This document shows positions 9,606 to 17,092 of a stretch of 64,000 bases of DNA, in pieces (position 1 is the stretch's first letter; every line of letters starts with the position of its first letter). The stretch is taken from positions 124,001 through 188,000 of the forward strand of contig NZ_CP023667.1 of the NCBI RefSeq assembly GCF_002443155.1. The letters run 5' to 3'. The position numbers and the translations under genes are program-made. Source of the DNA: Alcaligenes faecalis (GTDB lineage Bacteria > Pseudomonadota > Gammaproteobacteria > Burkholderiales > Burkholderiaceae_B). Under the pieces are notes generated by a model that searched no databases, was not told the DNA's origin, and saw only the letters and a list, made by a program, of their open reading frames with translations.

Positions 9606-10577
9606 TCAGGCGAAAGGGGAGGCCAGCAGTGCTGCCTTGGCTTCCTGATATTCGCGGTGCAGACGGGCCACGATGTCGGCAGTAGGTTCTACCGAATCAA
9701 TGCCACCAATGCCTTGGCCAGCGCCCCAGATGTCGCGCCAGGCTTTGCTCATGCCCGAACCAAAGGCGGTATCGGCCGTTTTTTCCGCATCCAGCTTGTC
9801 CGGGTCCAGGCCGGCAGCGCGGATACTGTCCTTCAGGTAGTTGCCAGGGATGCCGGTAAACAGCGGCGTGTAGACGATATCGGCAGCACGGCCCTTGACG
9901 ATCATGTTCTTGTAATCGTCCGAGGCATTGGCTTCGGTACTGGCAATGAAGCGGGTGCCGATGTAGGCCATGTCGGCCCCCATGGCTTGGGCGGCCAGAA
10001 TGTCGCGACCCCGGCTCATGGCGCCGGACAGGGCAATCGGGCCATCAAAAATCTGACGAATTTCGTTGACCAGTACAAAGGGGCTCAAGGTACCGGCGTG
10101 ACCACCTGCACCGGCTGCCACCACGATCAGCCCATCCACACCGGCTTCCAGGGCTTTTTCGGCGTGACGCAAGGTGGTCACATCGTGGAAAACCTTGCCG
10201 CCCCAGGCGTGCACATGCGGCACGATGTCCTGCGGGGCACGCAGGCTGGTAATTACCAGCGGCACCTTGTGGTCGGCGCATACCCGCAGATCCTGCTCCA
10301 GGCGGTCGTTGGACTGGTGGATGATGTGGTTGATGGCATAGGGGGCGATGCGGCGCTCGGGGTGGCGCTCGCGCAGTTCGGCCAGGGTGTCGTCGATCTC
10401 GTCCAGCCAATCCTTGAGCTTTTCCTGGGGGCGGGCGTTCAAGGCGGGGACGGAACCGATAATGCCGCTGGCGCATTGCGCAATCACCAGGGCGGGGTTC
10501 GAAACAATAAACATGGGCGCTGCCATTACAGGCAGGGTCATAGATTGATAAAGCTGCTGCGTTAATGCCGATGGCAT
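9606..10577 (-). CDS. Nitronate monooxygenase (2-nitropropane dioxygenase) family flavoprotein
   Basis: An FMN-dependent TIM-barrel enzyme of 323 residues. The N-terminus (LPVMAAPMFIVSNPALVIA) and the glycine-rich phosphate-binding loop VVAAGAGGHAG followed by LSPF, ALSGAMSRGRDILAAQAMGAD and IGTRFIAS match the nitronate monooxygenase class. Family members oxidise alkyl nitronates such as propionate 3-nitronate; several close groups have no proven substrate and sit beside acyl-CoA genes, as here. The gene is first in a two-gene minus-strand unit with the crotonase gene and is divergent from a CaiB-type CoA transferase. An alternative label is an enoyl-[ACP] reductase FabK-like protein, but the context favours a catabolic role. 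Confidence 0.85.
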   Translation of the reverse strand: MPSALTQQLYQSMTLPVMAAPMFIVSNPALVIAQCASGIIGSVPALNARPQEKLKDWLDEIDDTLAELRERHPERRIAPYAINHIIHQSNDRLEQDLRVCADHKVPLVITSLRAPQDIVPHVHAWGGKVFHDVTTLRHAEKALEAGVDGLIVVAAGAGGHAGTLSPFVLVNEIRQIFDGPIALSGAMSRGRDILAAQAMGADMAYIGTRFIASTEANASDDYKNMIVKGRAADIVYTPLFTGIPGNYLKDSIRAAGLDPDKLDAEKTADTAFGSGMSKAWRDIWGAGQGIGGIDSVEPTADIVARLHREYQEAKAALLASPFA

Positions 10578-10823
10578 AAGGTCGGTCTCCTGTTATCGAA
10601 AGAAGTGCCCTGCCTCTTGAAGGGGCGGGGTCCTGCAAGGAAGATCTGCCGCTGATAATCTATCGTCACCTATTCTAGGACGGTTTATCGTCGCCCGGCT
10701 TGGTGCGCCGCACAAATTCCTCCGGGCCCGAAAATGACCATGGTTTGAGCACTTTTTTCTGTCCGTAGACCGGACTAAGAAGACGTAGTGCACAATAAGC
10801 GACTTGAAGGATTTTTGTTTGCT
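10578..10823. promoter_or_regulatory. Divergent promoter region between catabolic operons
   Basis: This 246-bp gap separates the minus-strand nitronate monooxygenase/crotonase unit from the plus-strand CoA transferase/dehydrogenase unit and must hold both promoters. No regulator gene is adjacent and I could not pick out a convincing operator. Confidence 0.4.
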
Positions 10824-12050
10824 ATGACCACGACTGAACGAAAAACGCCCTTGGCGGGATTGCGTGTTCTGGACTTGACGCGCGTGCTGGCCGGGCCCTG
10901 GTGTACTCAAAACCTGGCTGATCTGGGTGCGGAAGTCATCAAGGTCGAACGTCCCGGTGCGGGAGATGACACCCGGGGCTGGGGGCCGCCTTATCTGCAG
11001 GATGGTCACAGAGCGGACACGGAAGATGCGGCCTATTTTGGGGCCGCTAACCGCAATAAAGAATCCATCACCCTGGATATAGGCACTGCACAAGGCGCAG
11101 ATGTGGTGCGTCAACTGGTCAGTCGCTGCGATATCCTGGTGGAAAACTTCAAGGTTGGTGGTCTGAAAAAGTACGGGCTGGATTATGAAAGCCTGCGAGC
11201 CATCAACCCGGCCCTGATTTATTGTTCGATTACCGGATTTGGGCAGACTGGCCCCTATGCAAGTCGTCCAGGATATGACTTCATGATCCAGGGGCTGGGT
11301 GGCTTGATGTCACTGACTGGTGAGCCAAGAGGCGAACCGCAAAAAGCGGGGGTGGCCGTGGCCGATGTCATGACCGGCATGTACGCCACGGTGGCCGTAC
11401 TGGCCGCGGTGGTGGAACGCCATCGTAGTGGCCTGGGCCAGCATCTGGATATTGCCTTGCTGGATTGCCAGGTGGCCATGATGGCCAATCAGAACATGAA
11501 TTACTTGTGTACCGGGCAGGCGCCACAGCGGCCCGGTAATGCACATCAGAATCTGGTGCCCTATCAGGTCTTTGAGGCCAGTGACGGGCATTTGATTGTG
11601 GCGGTGGGTAACGATGCCCAATTTCGCAGTTTTGCGCAGGAACTGGGTCACCCCGAGTGGGCGGATGATCCCCGTTTTGCGCGCAATGCCGGACGCGTCA
11701 TGCACAGGGACGAACTGGTGCCCCTGCTGGCGCAGGTCATGTTGAGCCGGACGCGTGATAGCTGGTTGCAGGCGTTGGAAGCCGTGGGTATTCCAGCCGG
11801 GCCCATCAATACGATGGAACAGGTTTATCAGGACCCGCAGGTGTTGGCGCGTGGTTTGCGCCTGGACTTGCCGACCGGGCAGGGTGGCAGGCTGCCTTCG
11901 GTGGCCAGCCCTTTGCGTTTGTCGGCTACGCCGGTGCAGTATCGCAGTGCGCCCCCGCGTTTGGGTGAACACACCCGCGAGGTCCTGGCGCGAGTGCTGG
12001 AGCTGTCGTCCGACGAAGTCGAGGCCTTGGTGTCCGGCTCCGCTGCATAG
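10824..12050 (+). CDS. CaiB/BaiF family CoA transferase
   Basis: A class III CoA transferase that moves CoA between acyl-CoA and a free acid. The protein begins with the family hallmark LAGLRVLDLTRVLAGPWCTQ, followed by DLGAEVIKVERPGAGDDTR, and has the central YCSITGFGQTGPYASRPGYD and MIQGLGGLMSLTGEP segments; length (408 residues) is normal. I start it at the ATG at 10824 because homologues begin just before this core; a GTG at 10788 would add twelve residues, and GAAGGA near 10806 is a distant ribosome-binding site. The next gene begins 37 bp after the stop, so the pair is probably one operon for acyl-CoA catabolism. The acid substrate is unknown. Confidence 0.9.
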   Translation: MTTTERKTPLAGLRVLDLTRVLAGPWCTQNLADLGAEVIKVERPGAGDDTRGWGPPYLQDGHRADTEDAAYFGAANRNKESITLDIGTAQGADVVRQLVSRCDILVENFKVGGLKKYGLDYESLRAINPALIYCSITGFGQTGPYASRPGYDFMIQGLGGLMSLTGEPRGEPQKAGVAVADVMTGMYATVAVLAAVVERHRSGLGQHLDIALLDCQVAMMANQNMNYLCTGQAPQRPGNAHQNLVPYQVFEASDGHLIVAVGNDAQFRSFAQELGHPEWADDPRFARNAGRVMHRDELVPLLAQVMLSRTRDSWLQALEAVGIPAGPINTMEQVYQDPQVLARGLRLDLPTGQGGRLPSVASPLRLSATPVQYRSAPPRLGEHTREVLARVLELSSDEVEALVSGSAA

Positions 12051-12087
12051 GCTTAATTTTTATTGCTTTTCGATCAGGTTGTGAATC

Positions 12088-13623
12088 ATGAAACAGATAC
12101 AAACCATCGCTATTGTTGGCGCAGGTGCTATGGGACGGGGCATTGCCCAGATTGCTGCCCAGGCTGGCAAGCAGGTCTTGCTGTATGACCTGAATGCGGA
12201 CTCGGTCAAGGCTGCTTTGGCCGACGTGCATGCCGTTTGGAGCCGTCTGCAAGAAAAAGGCCGCATGACGGCTGAACAGGTGGACGCGGCCAAAGCGTGC
12301 CTGCAAACCGCCAGCGACCTGCAAGCCTTGGCCCCTGCTGATCTGGTAGTGGAAGCCATTGTGGAGCGCCTGGACGTCAAGCAAGGCTTGCTGCAGCAGT
12401 TGGAAGAGATTGTGTCGGCCGATTGCGTGCTGGCCTCCAATACCTCTTCGCTGTCCATTACCGCCATTGCCCAAGCCTGCCGCCACCCCGAGCGTGTGGC
12501 TGGTTATCACTTCTTTAACCCCGTGCCCCTGATGAAAGTGGTTGAGGTGATTGATGGCCTGCGCACCTCGCCTGAAGTGGGTGATGCCCTGATGCAAGTG
12601 TCGCGCGATATGGGCCATACGCCCGTGCGAGCCAAGGACATGCCTGGCTTTATCGTGAATCACGCTGGTCGCGGCATGAACATCGAGGGCCTGAAAATCG
12701 CCCAGGAATGCGTGGCTCCTTTCTACCAGATCGACGCCATCATGCGCGAGCAGGCCGGTTTCCGCATGGGCCCTTTCGAACTGCTGGATCTGACCGCGCT
12801 GGATGTGTCTCACCCGGTGATGGAATCCATTTACCGTCAGTTTTACGACGAGCCTCGCTTCCGTCCTTCGCCCATCACGGCGGTACGCCACGCGGGCAAG
12901 CTGTTTGGTCGCAAGAATGGTGAAGGCTTCTACAAGTATGAAGATGGCAAGAAACAGCTTCCTCAAGAGCCTGCCGTTCCTGCCGTGACTTCTTTTGCAC
13001 CCGTATGGGTCTCGCCTTACCACGAGCAAGGTCAGGCTCGCGCGCTGCAATTGCTGAACGAGCTGGGTGTGAAAGTGGTGGAGGGCGACCAGCCACCGGC
13101 TGATGCGCTGATTCTGTTGACGCCTTACGGTGAAGACGTGGCGACTTTGGTGTCCCTGCATGGCCTGGATCCTGCCCGTACCGTGGCGCTGGATACCTTG
13201 TTCGGTCTGGAAAAAGGCCGCCGCCGTGTACTGATGTGCTCGGCTGCAACCACACCCGAATGGCGCGACCAGGCCTGGGCCATGCTGGCCAGCGATGGTA
13301 CGGCTGTCAGCGTGATTGAGGATTCCGCCGGTTTTGTGGCCCAGCGTTTGGTGGCCACCATTGTGAACATCGCCAGCGATATCGCTCAGCAGCAGATTGC
13401 GACACCGTCTGACATCGACGCTGCGGTGCGTCTGGGGCTGGGTTACCCGCACAATGGCCCGCTGTCCATGGGTGATGCCGTCGGCTCGCGGGATTTGCTG
13501 GATGTGCTGAACACGCTGCAAGCCGTCACGGGTGATATGCGCTACCGCGCCAGCCCTTGGCTGCAACGCCGTGTGCAATTGGGCATGTCCCTGACGGCCT
13601 TGGCGCAGTGCAAGGCGCAGTAA
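12088..13623 (+). CDS. 3-hydroxyacyl-CoA dehydrogenase, two-domain form
   Basis: An NAD-dependent dehydrogenase that oxidises 3-hydroxyacyl-CoA to 3-ketoacyl-CoA. The Rossmann motif IVGAGAMGRGIAQIAAQAG (about residues 9-27) and SNTSSLSITAIA are clear, followed by the catalytic YHFFNPVPLMKVVEVI segment and DMPGFIVNHAGRGM. At 511 residues it is about 230 longer than the minimal enzyme and carries a second C-terminal helical domain (EDSAGFVAQRLVATIVNIAS, then LGLGYPHNGPLSMGDAVG), the layout seen in PaaH/PaaC-like proteins of aromatic-acid pathways. It follows the CoA transferase by 37 bp and a very strong terminator lies 86 bp downstream. A phenylacetate role is possible but the other paa genes are absent here, so no symbol is given. 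Confidence 0.9.
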   Translation: MKQIQTIAIVGAGAMGRGIAQIAAQAGKQVLLYDLNADSVKAALADVHAVWSRLQEKGRMTAEQVDAAKACLQTASDLQALAPADLVVEAIVERLDVKQGLLQQLEEIVSADCVLASNTSSLSITAIAQACRHPERVAGYHFFNPVPLMKVVEVIDGLRTSPEVGDALMQVSRDMGHTPVRAKDMPGFIVNHAGRGMNIEGLKIAQECVAPFYQIDAIMREQAGFRMGPFELLDLTALDVSHPVMESIYRQFYDEPRFRPSPITAVRHAGKLFGRKNGEGFYKYEDGKKQLPQEPAVPAVTSFAPVWVSPYHEQGQARALQLLNELGVKVVEGDQPPADALILLTPYGEDVATLVSLHGLDPARTVALDTLFGLEKGRRRVLMCSAATTPEWRDQAWAMLASDGTAVSVIEDSAGFVAQRLVATIVNIASDIAQQQIATPSDIDAAVRLGLGYPHNGPLSMGDAVGSRDLLDVLNTLQAVTGDMRYRASPWLQRRVQLGMSLTALAQCKAQ

Positions 13624-13708
13624 AAGACGTCTCAGATTGCTCTCCTGGGCGCTTTATGAGGCTTTAAAGCGTGTTCTAGGGGTAGATCAGCCAACAAGGC
13701 TATGAGTA

Positions 13709-13747
13709 GGCCTGAGTCCGGGATGACACCGGACTCAGGCTTTTTTA
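13709..13747 (+). terminator. Strong terminator of the CoA transferase operon
   Basis: GCCTGAGTCCGG and CCGGACTCAGGC form a perfect 12-bp GC-rich stem with loop GATGACA, followed by TTTTTT. The rest of the gap to 13893 contains only a weak hairpin (CTGCC/GGCAG near 13815) and no gene. Confidence 0.95.
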
Positions 13748-13893
13748 CTGGCAGACGGGGGCTGTTGGGGGGGGCTGATAGTTCTTTGTGCCAAGTCCAT
13801 GGCGGGCCCTACCTGCCTCTAAAAGGCAGCCTGAACCAGGTGCTAAATAGATGGAAGCTGGGGCCGGGCTTAGGGCTCAAGGAGAGCAGACTA

Positions 13894-14496
13894 TTACTTT
13901 TGTGTTTTCGCCGCAGGTATTTTCACCGAGGCTAGATCCGGATACAGCTCAACCAGCTCGGGTAGCAGCGCATCTTCACTGAGCGGGATGATGAAAATCG
14001 TCTTGCCATCTACGCTGGCCAATGTGGGATAGCTAAGCTCAAAGGTTTTGCCGTCTTTCTTGAAGGTACGGCTGTAGTTCAGTACGGCGTAGTCGCGACC
14101 AGTGCTGGTTTTACCGAACTGTGCGGTATTCACGTCGTAGTGGCCAGACAGAATCTGTACGGGCTGATGCTCATCCATAGAGCGGCCCAGCCGGATCAGT
14201 TCGGCAATGGTCTCTGTATAGTCCTTGCCCATCGCTTGTGACATTTTCTGGATCTTTCGTGGTGACTGAAACTGCAGAATCGTTTTCAGATCCCTGTCCA
14301 TGGTGGCTTGCAGCAGCGTGTGCATGGCTTTGTCCAGACTATCCCGATTCAGGACGCTAGTGGCCTGTGCTGCGTTCTGAGTGGCTGCCGTTGCCGACTC
14401 ATTGGCGAAGGCCTGGGCCGACGGCAAGATCAAAACGGCCAGGGCCGACAGGATGCCCGTAACGGCCAGACGAGCAGGGGAAGGAAGGCGTGTCAT
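13894..14496 (-). CDS. Exported protein of unknown function
   Basis: The family is not recognised. The 200-residue protein starts with a Sec signal peptide (MTRLPSPARLAVTG, hydrophobic core, then PSAQAFA-NE), so it is exported to the periplasm. The mature part has a helical segment (LDKAMHTLLQATMDRDLKTIL, quoted in part) and a C-terminal half with alternating hydrophobic residues that looks like a small beta domain (YAVLNYSRTFKKDGKTFELS, TIFIIPLSEDALLPELVELY). There are no Cys residues or catalytic motifs. The ATG at 14496 was chosen because it directly precedes the signal peptide; a longer frame upstream would run across the terminator at 14603-14634. It could be a lipid- or ligand-binding periplasmic protein, but this is a guess. 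Confidence 0.7.
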   Translation of the reverse strand: MTRLPSPARLAVTGILSALAVLILPSAQAFANESATAATQNAAQATSVLNRDSLDKAMHTLLQATMDRDLKTILQFQSPRKIQKMSQAMGKDYTETIAELIRLGRSMDEHQPVQILSGHYDVNTAQFGKTSTGRDYAVLNYSRTFKKDGKTFELSYPTLASVDGKTIFIIPLSEDALLPELVELYPDLASVKIPAAKTQK

Positions 14497-14602
14497 GGTA
14501 AGTGCCCGCAACTGTTTGATGGCGGCGGAGTGCAGTGATCCGAGGGTTCGATTGTAGGGGGCAGTTCCTGCCTCAGTCATCTGCAAACAGCCTTGGACAA
14601 AG

Positions 14603-14634
14603 AAAAAGCCCGATGAATATTCATCGGGCTTTTT
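14603..14634 (-). terminator. Bidirectional terminator after the cytochrome c gene
   Basis: A 32-bp perfect palindrome whose arms read AAAAAGCCCGATGAAT and ATTCATCGGGCTTTTT. It stands 43 bp past the stop of the minus-strand dihaem cytochrome gene and upstream of the exported-protein gene. Confidence 0.92.
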
Positions 14635-14677
14635 GTATTCGCAGGCTCTGTACAGTGCCAGAGCCTTGGAGCAATGC

Positions 14678-15568
14678 TTACTTGGCGGCGTTGACCATGT
14701 GCTGAATGGCAGCACGGATTTCGTCGTCAGAGGCTTGCGAGCCACCGCGTGGAGGCATGGCGCCTACACCGTGGATGGCCTTTTGAACCATAGTGTCCAT
14801 ACCGGATTCGATATATGGCTTCCAGGCAGCTTGATCGCCAAACTTGGGCGCACCAGCTACACCGGCAGCGTGACAGGCAAAGCAGATGGTGTCGTACAGC
14901 TTGATACCAGCTGGGTCGACCTTGCTGTCGTCAGCGGCAGCGGTTTCCGTGGCTTTAGGAGCCTCAGCCGCAGGCGCTTCGGCAGGTTTGGTGTCGGCGG
15001 CAGCAGTCGCTTCAGGCTTGGCGTCGGCTTCTTCACCTTCTGGTGCAGGCGCTTCGGGTTCCTTGAAGTCAGCGCCAGCAGCGTTAGCCATGTAAGCAAC
15101 GGCACGAGCCACTTCGATATCGTCCAGCGAAGGGTTACCACCCTTGGCTGGCATGGCACGGATACCGTGAATAGCGTTCTTGACCAGTTCGTCCTGACCC
15201 AGATTGATCAGCTCGCCCCAGGCACCCTTGTCGCCAAATTTGGGCGCACCGGCCACACCGGCGCCGTGACAGGCGGTACAGGTGGTTTCGTACACTTGCT
15301 GACCCGTCTTCAGTTCTTTGACGGCATTGGCGTCAACCAGTTTGAAGCCGGCCACAGGCTGGATGCGGGCAGCAATGGCTTCAGGGGAAAGGGCGGCGGA
15401 GCCAGCACCTGCACCCATGGTGGAGGTAACCAGGCTGACCAGCATGACAATAATCGCGATGGGCACCAAGAAAGCCAGAGCCACGGTCACAAGCAATTGT
15501 TTAGGGGTTTTGATCATGGCTGAGTGACCCTCGTTGTGTTCTTCGGTTTTTTGTTCCGTGTTGCTCAT
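14678..15568 (-). CDS. Membrane-anchored dihaem cytochrome c (cytochrome c5-like, two domains)
   Basis: An electron carrier with two class I cytochrome c domains. The 296-residue protein has a cytoplasmic N-terminus, one membrane helix (about residues 22-47), and two haem-binding CxxCH motifs: CTACH at 97-101 and CFACH at 229-233, each followed by a very similar block (GVAGAPKFGD, then a Met in IRAMPAKGG / VGAMPPRGG that can be the axial ligand). The two domains are joined by an Ala/Pro/Glu-rich linker (about 170-215). The start is the ATG at 15568, with AGGA 8 nt upstream. The repeated domains point to internal duplication. It probably shuttles electrons to a terminal oxidase on the periplasmic face; the partner is not in this window. 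Confidence 0.9.
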   Translation of the reverse strand: MSNTEQKTEEHNEGHSAMIKTPKQLLVTVALAFLVPIAIIVMLVSLVTSTMGAGAGSAALSPEAIAARIQPVAGFKLVDANAVKELKTGQQVYETTCTACHGAGVAGAPKFGDKGAWGELINLGQDELVKNAIHGIRAMPAKGGNPSLDDIEVARAVAYMANAAGADFKEPEAPAPEGEEADAKPEATAAADTKPAEAPAAEAPKATETAAADDSKVDPAGIKLYDTICFACHAAGVAGAPKFGDQAAWKPYIESGMDTMVQKAIHGVGAMPPRGGSQASDDEIRAAIQHMVNAAK

Positions 15569-15772
15569 TATCGGATCCTGCGAGTTCGTACAAGAAATGA
15601 CGGGAGGGCCTTTAAAGGCCACCAATAAAGGCTTGCGCCTACCTAATGGGTGTGCGCAAGGACGTGTCTACCAAGCCACCGACCCAGATCGCGCAACCAT
15701 GGATTATAGCGGAGTGTGTCGCTCTTGTATCTGACTCTTGATTTGGCACAGTCATAATTGCCGGATAGATAC

Positions 15773-15801
15773 TGAAAAAAACTCCAAACTCGCGCTACAA
15801 T
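15773..15801 (+). promoter_or_regulatory. Likely promoter of tRNA-Arg
   Basis: A good -10 hexamer, TACAAT (15796-15801), lies 10 bp before the mature tRNA 5' end. The -35 (about 15773-15778, TGAAAA) is weak. The call rests on position and the -10 only. Confidence 0.5.
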
Positions 15802-15811
15802 AGCGAGCTTG

Positions 15812-15886
15812 GCGTCCGTAGTTCAATGGATAGAATTAGGGTTTCCGAAGCCCTCGATACAGGTTCGATTCCTGTCGGACGCGCCA
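15812..15886 (+). tRNA. tRNA-Arg, anticodon CCG
   Basis: The cloverleaf can be folded by eye. The acceptor stem is GCGTCCG (15812-15818) with CGGACGC (15876-15882), with discriminator G and an encoded CCA end (15884-15886). The anticodon stem is AGGGT/GCCCT around the loop TTCCGAA, giving anticodon CCG, which reads CGG arginine codons. The T arm has the standard GGTTCGATTCC loop. Length is 75 nt. It is a single tRNA with its own promoter and terminator. There is no integrase or att duplicate next to it, although tRNA genes of this kind are common integration sites. Confidence 0.96.
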
Positions 15887-15967
15887 GAATTCCTTGTTTA
15901 TACGGCTCTTTGGGGCAGTTTTTCAAGGCCTGGTTTGAATTTCCAGTTATAAAGCGTCGCAATGCAG

Positions 15968-15989
15968 GCAGCCTATGGCTGCTTTTTTT
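15968..15989 (+). terminator. Terminator downstream of tRNA-Arg
   Basis: GCAGCC (15968-15973), loop TAT, GGCTGC (15977-15982), then seven T residues. It lies 81 bp after the tRNA. Confidence 0.75.
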
Positions 15990-16258
15990 GCGCCTGTTGT
16001 TTGTCAAACGTTCTGCTCTGGGCTTGCTGAAGTGAAGTTGGCTAATTATTGATTTCGATCATTTGACCTGGGACGAAGTGGGCGGTGTTAATTTGTATTT
16101 TTGTGTCCTGCCTTTGTTCGAGTGTGAGGACAGAATGTGTTCAGGTTTATCTCCCGGAATGATGCCTGACTCAAGCGGGGCAACATCCGACAAGGATATG
16201 GAACCAGACGGTGGCTCCAGGTTCCTGCTATGACAAGGTGTAGATCAGTGGGATTCTG
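15990..16258. other. Intergenic region with no recognised feature
   Basis: This stretch is part of the 429-bp gap between tRNA-Arg and the methyltransferase gene. One imperfect dyad is visible (GGAACC near 16200 with GGTTCC about 20 bp further on). I see no coding frame with a ribosome-binding site. Confidence 0.5.
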
Positions 16259-16260
16259 AA

Positions 16261-16296
16261 AAGATAAAGGGGCCTTATCGGCCCCTTTATCTTTTT
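16261..16296 (-). terminator. Terminator of the znuD-methyltransferase unit
   Basis: AAGATAAAGGGGCC (16261-16274) pairs perfectly with GGCCCCTTTATCTT (16280-16293) around a 5-nt loop, with T tracts on both strands. It lies 23 bp beyond the minus-strand methyltransferase stop. Confidence 0.93.
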
Positions 16297-16315
16297 CCTG
16301 TGCAGCTTTCTGGTT

Positions 16316-17092
16316 TTAAATAGCTTCGGCACAAATCACATAGTCATGGCCATGGCGCAGCCCTCCCAAGGTCTGATTCAAGGCCAGGGCTTGTTGGCGC
16401 AAGGCCTGAACATGCTCGGACAAGGCCATTGCCAGGTTGCGGTCCTTCAGGCGGCGCAAGCGCCCGTCACACATATCCAGCTGACCGTGGATAAAGCTGT
16501 CGCCGTAACGAATGCCAAAGCGTTGCGCATCCACACAGCGATAGCCGGACTGCCGCAGGTGGCGTAGTACCCAGTCCATCGGGTACTCGCGGTACGGTCG
16601 CTCGCCTGCCAGCAGCAGGCAGGCATCGCGCAAACGGCCTATTTCCACAATCAGTTTGCCCGCCGGATCCGTGCTGCTATAGGGCACGTAGGGCTCCAGA
16701 CCAATAATGTAGAGGCGCTGGTCGGTCAGTGGCCGCAGGCGGCTGAACAGTTGGTCCTGGGTGTAGGGGGCAAAGCCGTCTATGGCACCGAGCAGATAGT
16801 CCGCCAGAACCGTATCAAAGCGTTCGCCCTGCAAAAACTCCGGATCGCTCCAGTTGCCCACCAGCAGACGGTCCTCGGGACGTTTCTGATCGCCCAGCTC
16901 ACGGGTCACCTGTTCGGCCATACCGGGGGAGGCGGTAATGGCTGTCCAGCGTTCTGTGTCCAGCGTCAGCAACCAGCGCAGCGAGCCCTTGCCGGTGCCG
17001 GCATCCAGAAAGTTGCCCCAGGGACGGTCGCCCTGCATGTCGGCCACGATCTGGTAGAGACGGCTACCCGTGTGTATGGCGGTCTTGCTCAA
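16316..17092 (-). CDS. Class I SAM-dependent methyltransferase coupled to znuD
   Basis: A 258-residue Rossmann-fold methyltransferase. The SAM-binding glycine motif is FLDAGTGKGSLRWLL (about residues 28-42), an acidic strand follows (LLVGNWSDPEF), and the post-motif FDTVLADYLLGAIDGFAPY is typical of family motif IV. The substrate is unknown. Its start codon overlaps the last four bases of the zinc receptor gene upstream (17089-17092), so translation is coupled and the two genes share a transcript from the Zur-box promoter at about 19.17 kb. A terminator closes the unit at 16261-16296. The linkage suggests a role in zinc acquisition or in the response to zinc limitation, for example modifying a metal ligand, but this is inferred from context only. 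Confidence 0.8.
   Translation of the reverse strand: MSKTAIHTGSRLYQIVADMQGDRPWGNFLDAGTGKGSLRWLLTLDTERWTAITASPGMAEQVTRELGDQKRPEDRLLVGNWSDPEFLQGERFDTVLADYLLGAIDGFAPYTQDQLFSRLRPLTDQRLYIIGLEPYVPYSSTDPAGKLIVEIGRLRDACLLLAGERPYREYPMDWVLRHLRQSGYRCVDAQRFGIRYGDSFIHGQLDMCDGRLRRLKDRNLAMALSEHVQALRQQALALNQTLGGLRHGHDYVICAEAI

Noticed and set aside
15795-16007. Open frame antisense to tRNA-Arg
   Set aside because: Its product is the kind of spurious peptide often predicted from the reverse strand of tRNA genes; the tRNA is certain.
15812-16258. Possible integration site or prophage remnant at tRNA-Arg
   Set aside because: No integrase gene, no repeat of the tRNA 3' end in the following DNA, and the neighbouring genes are core functions.
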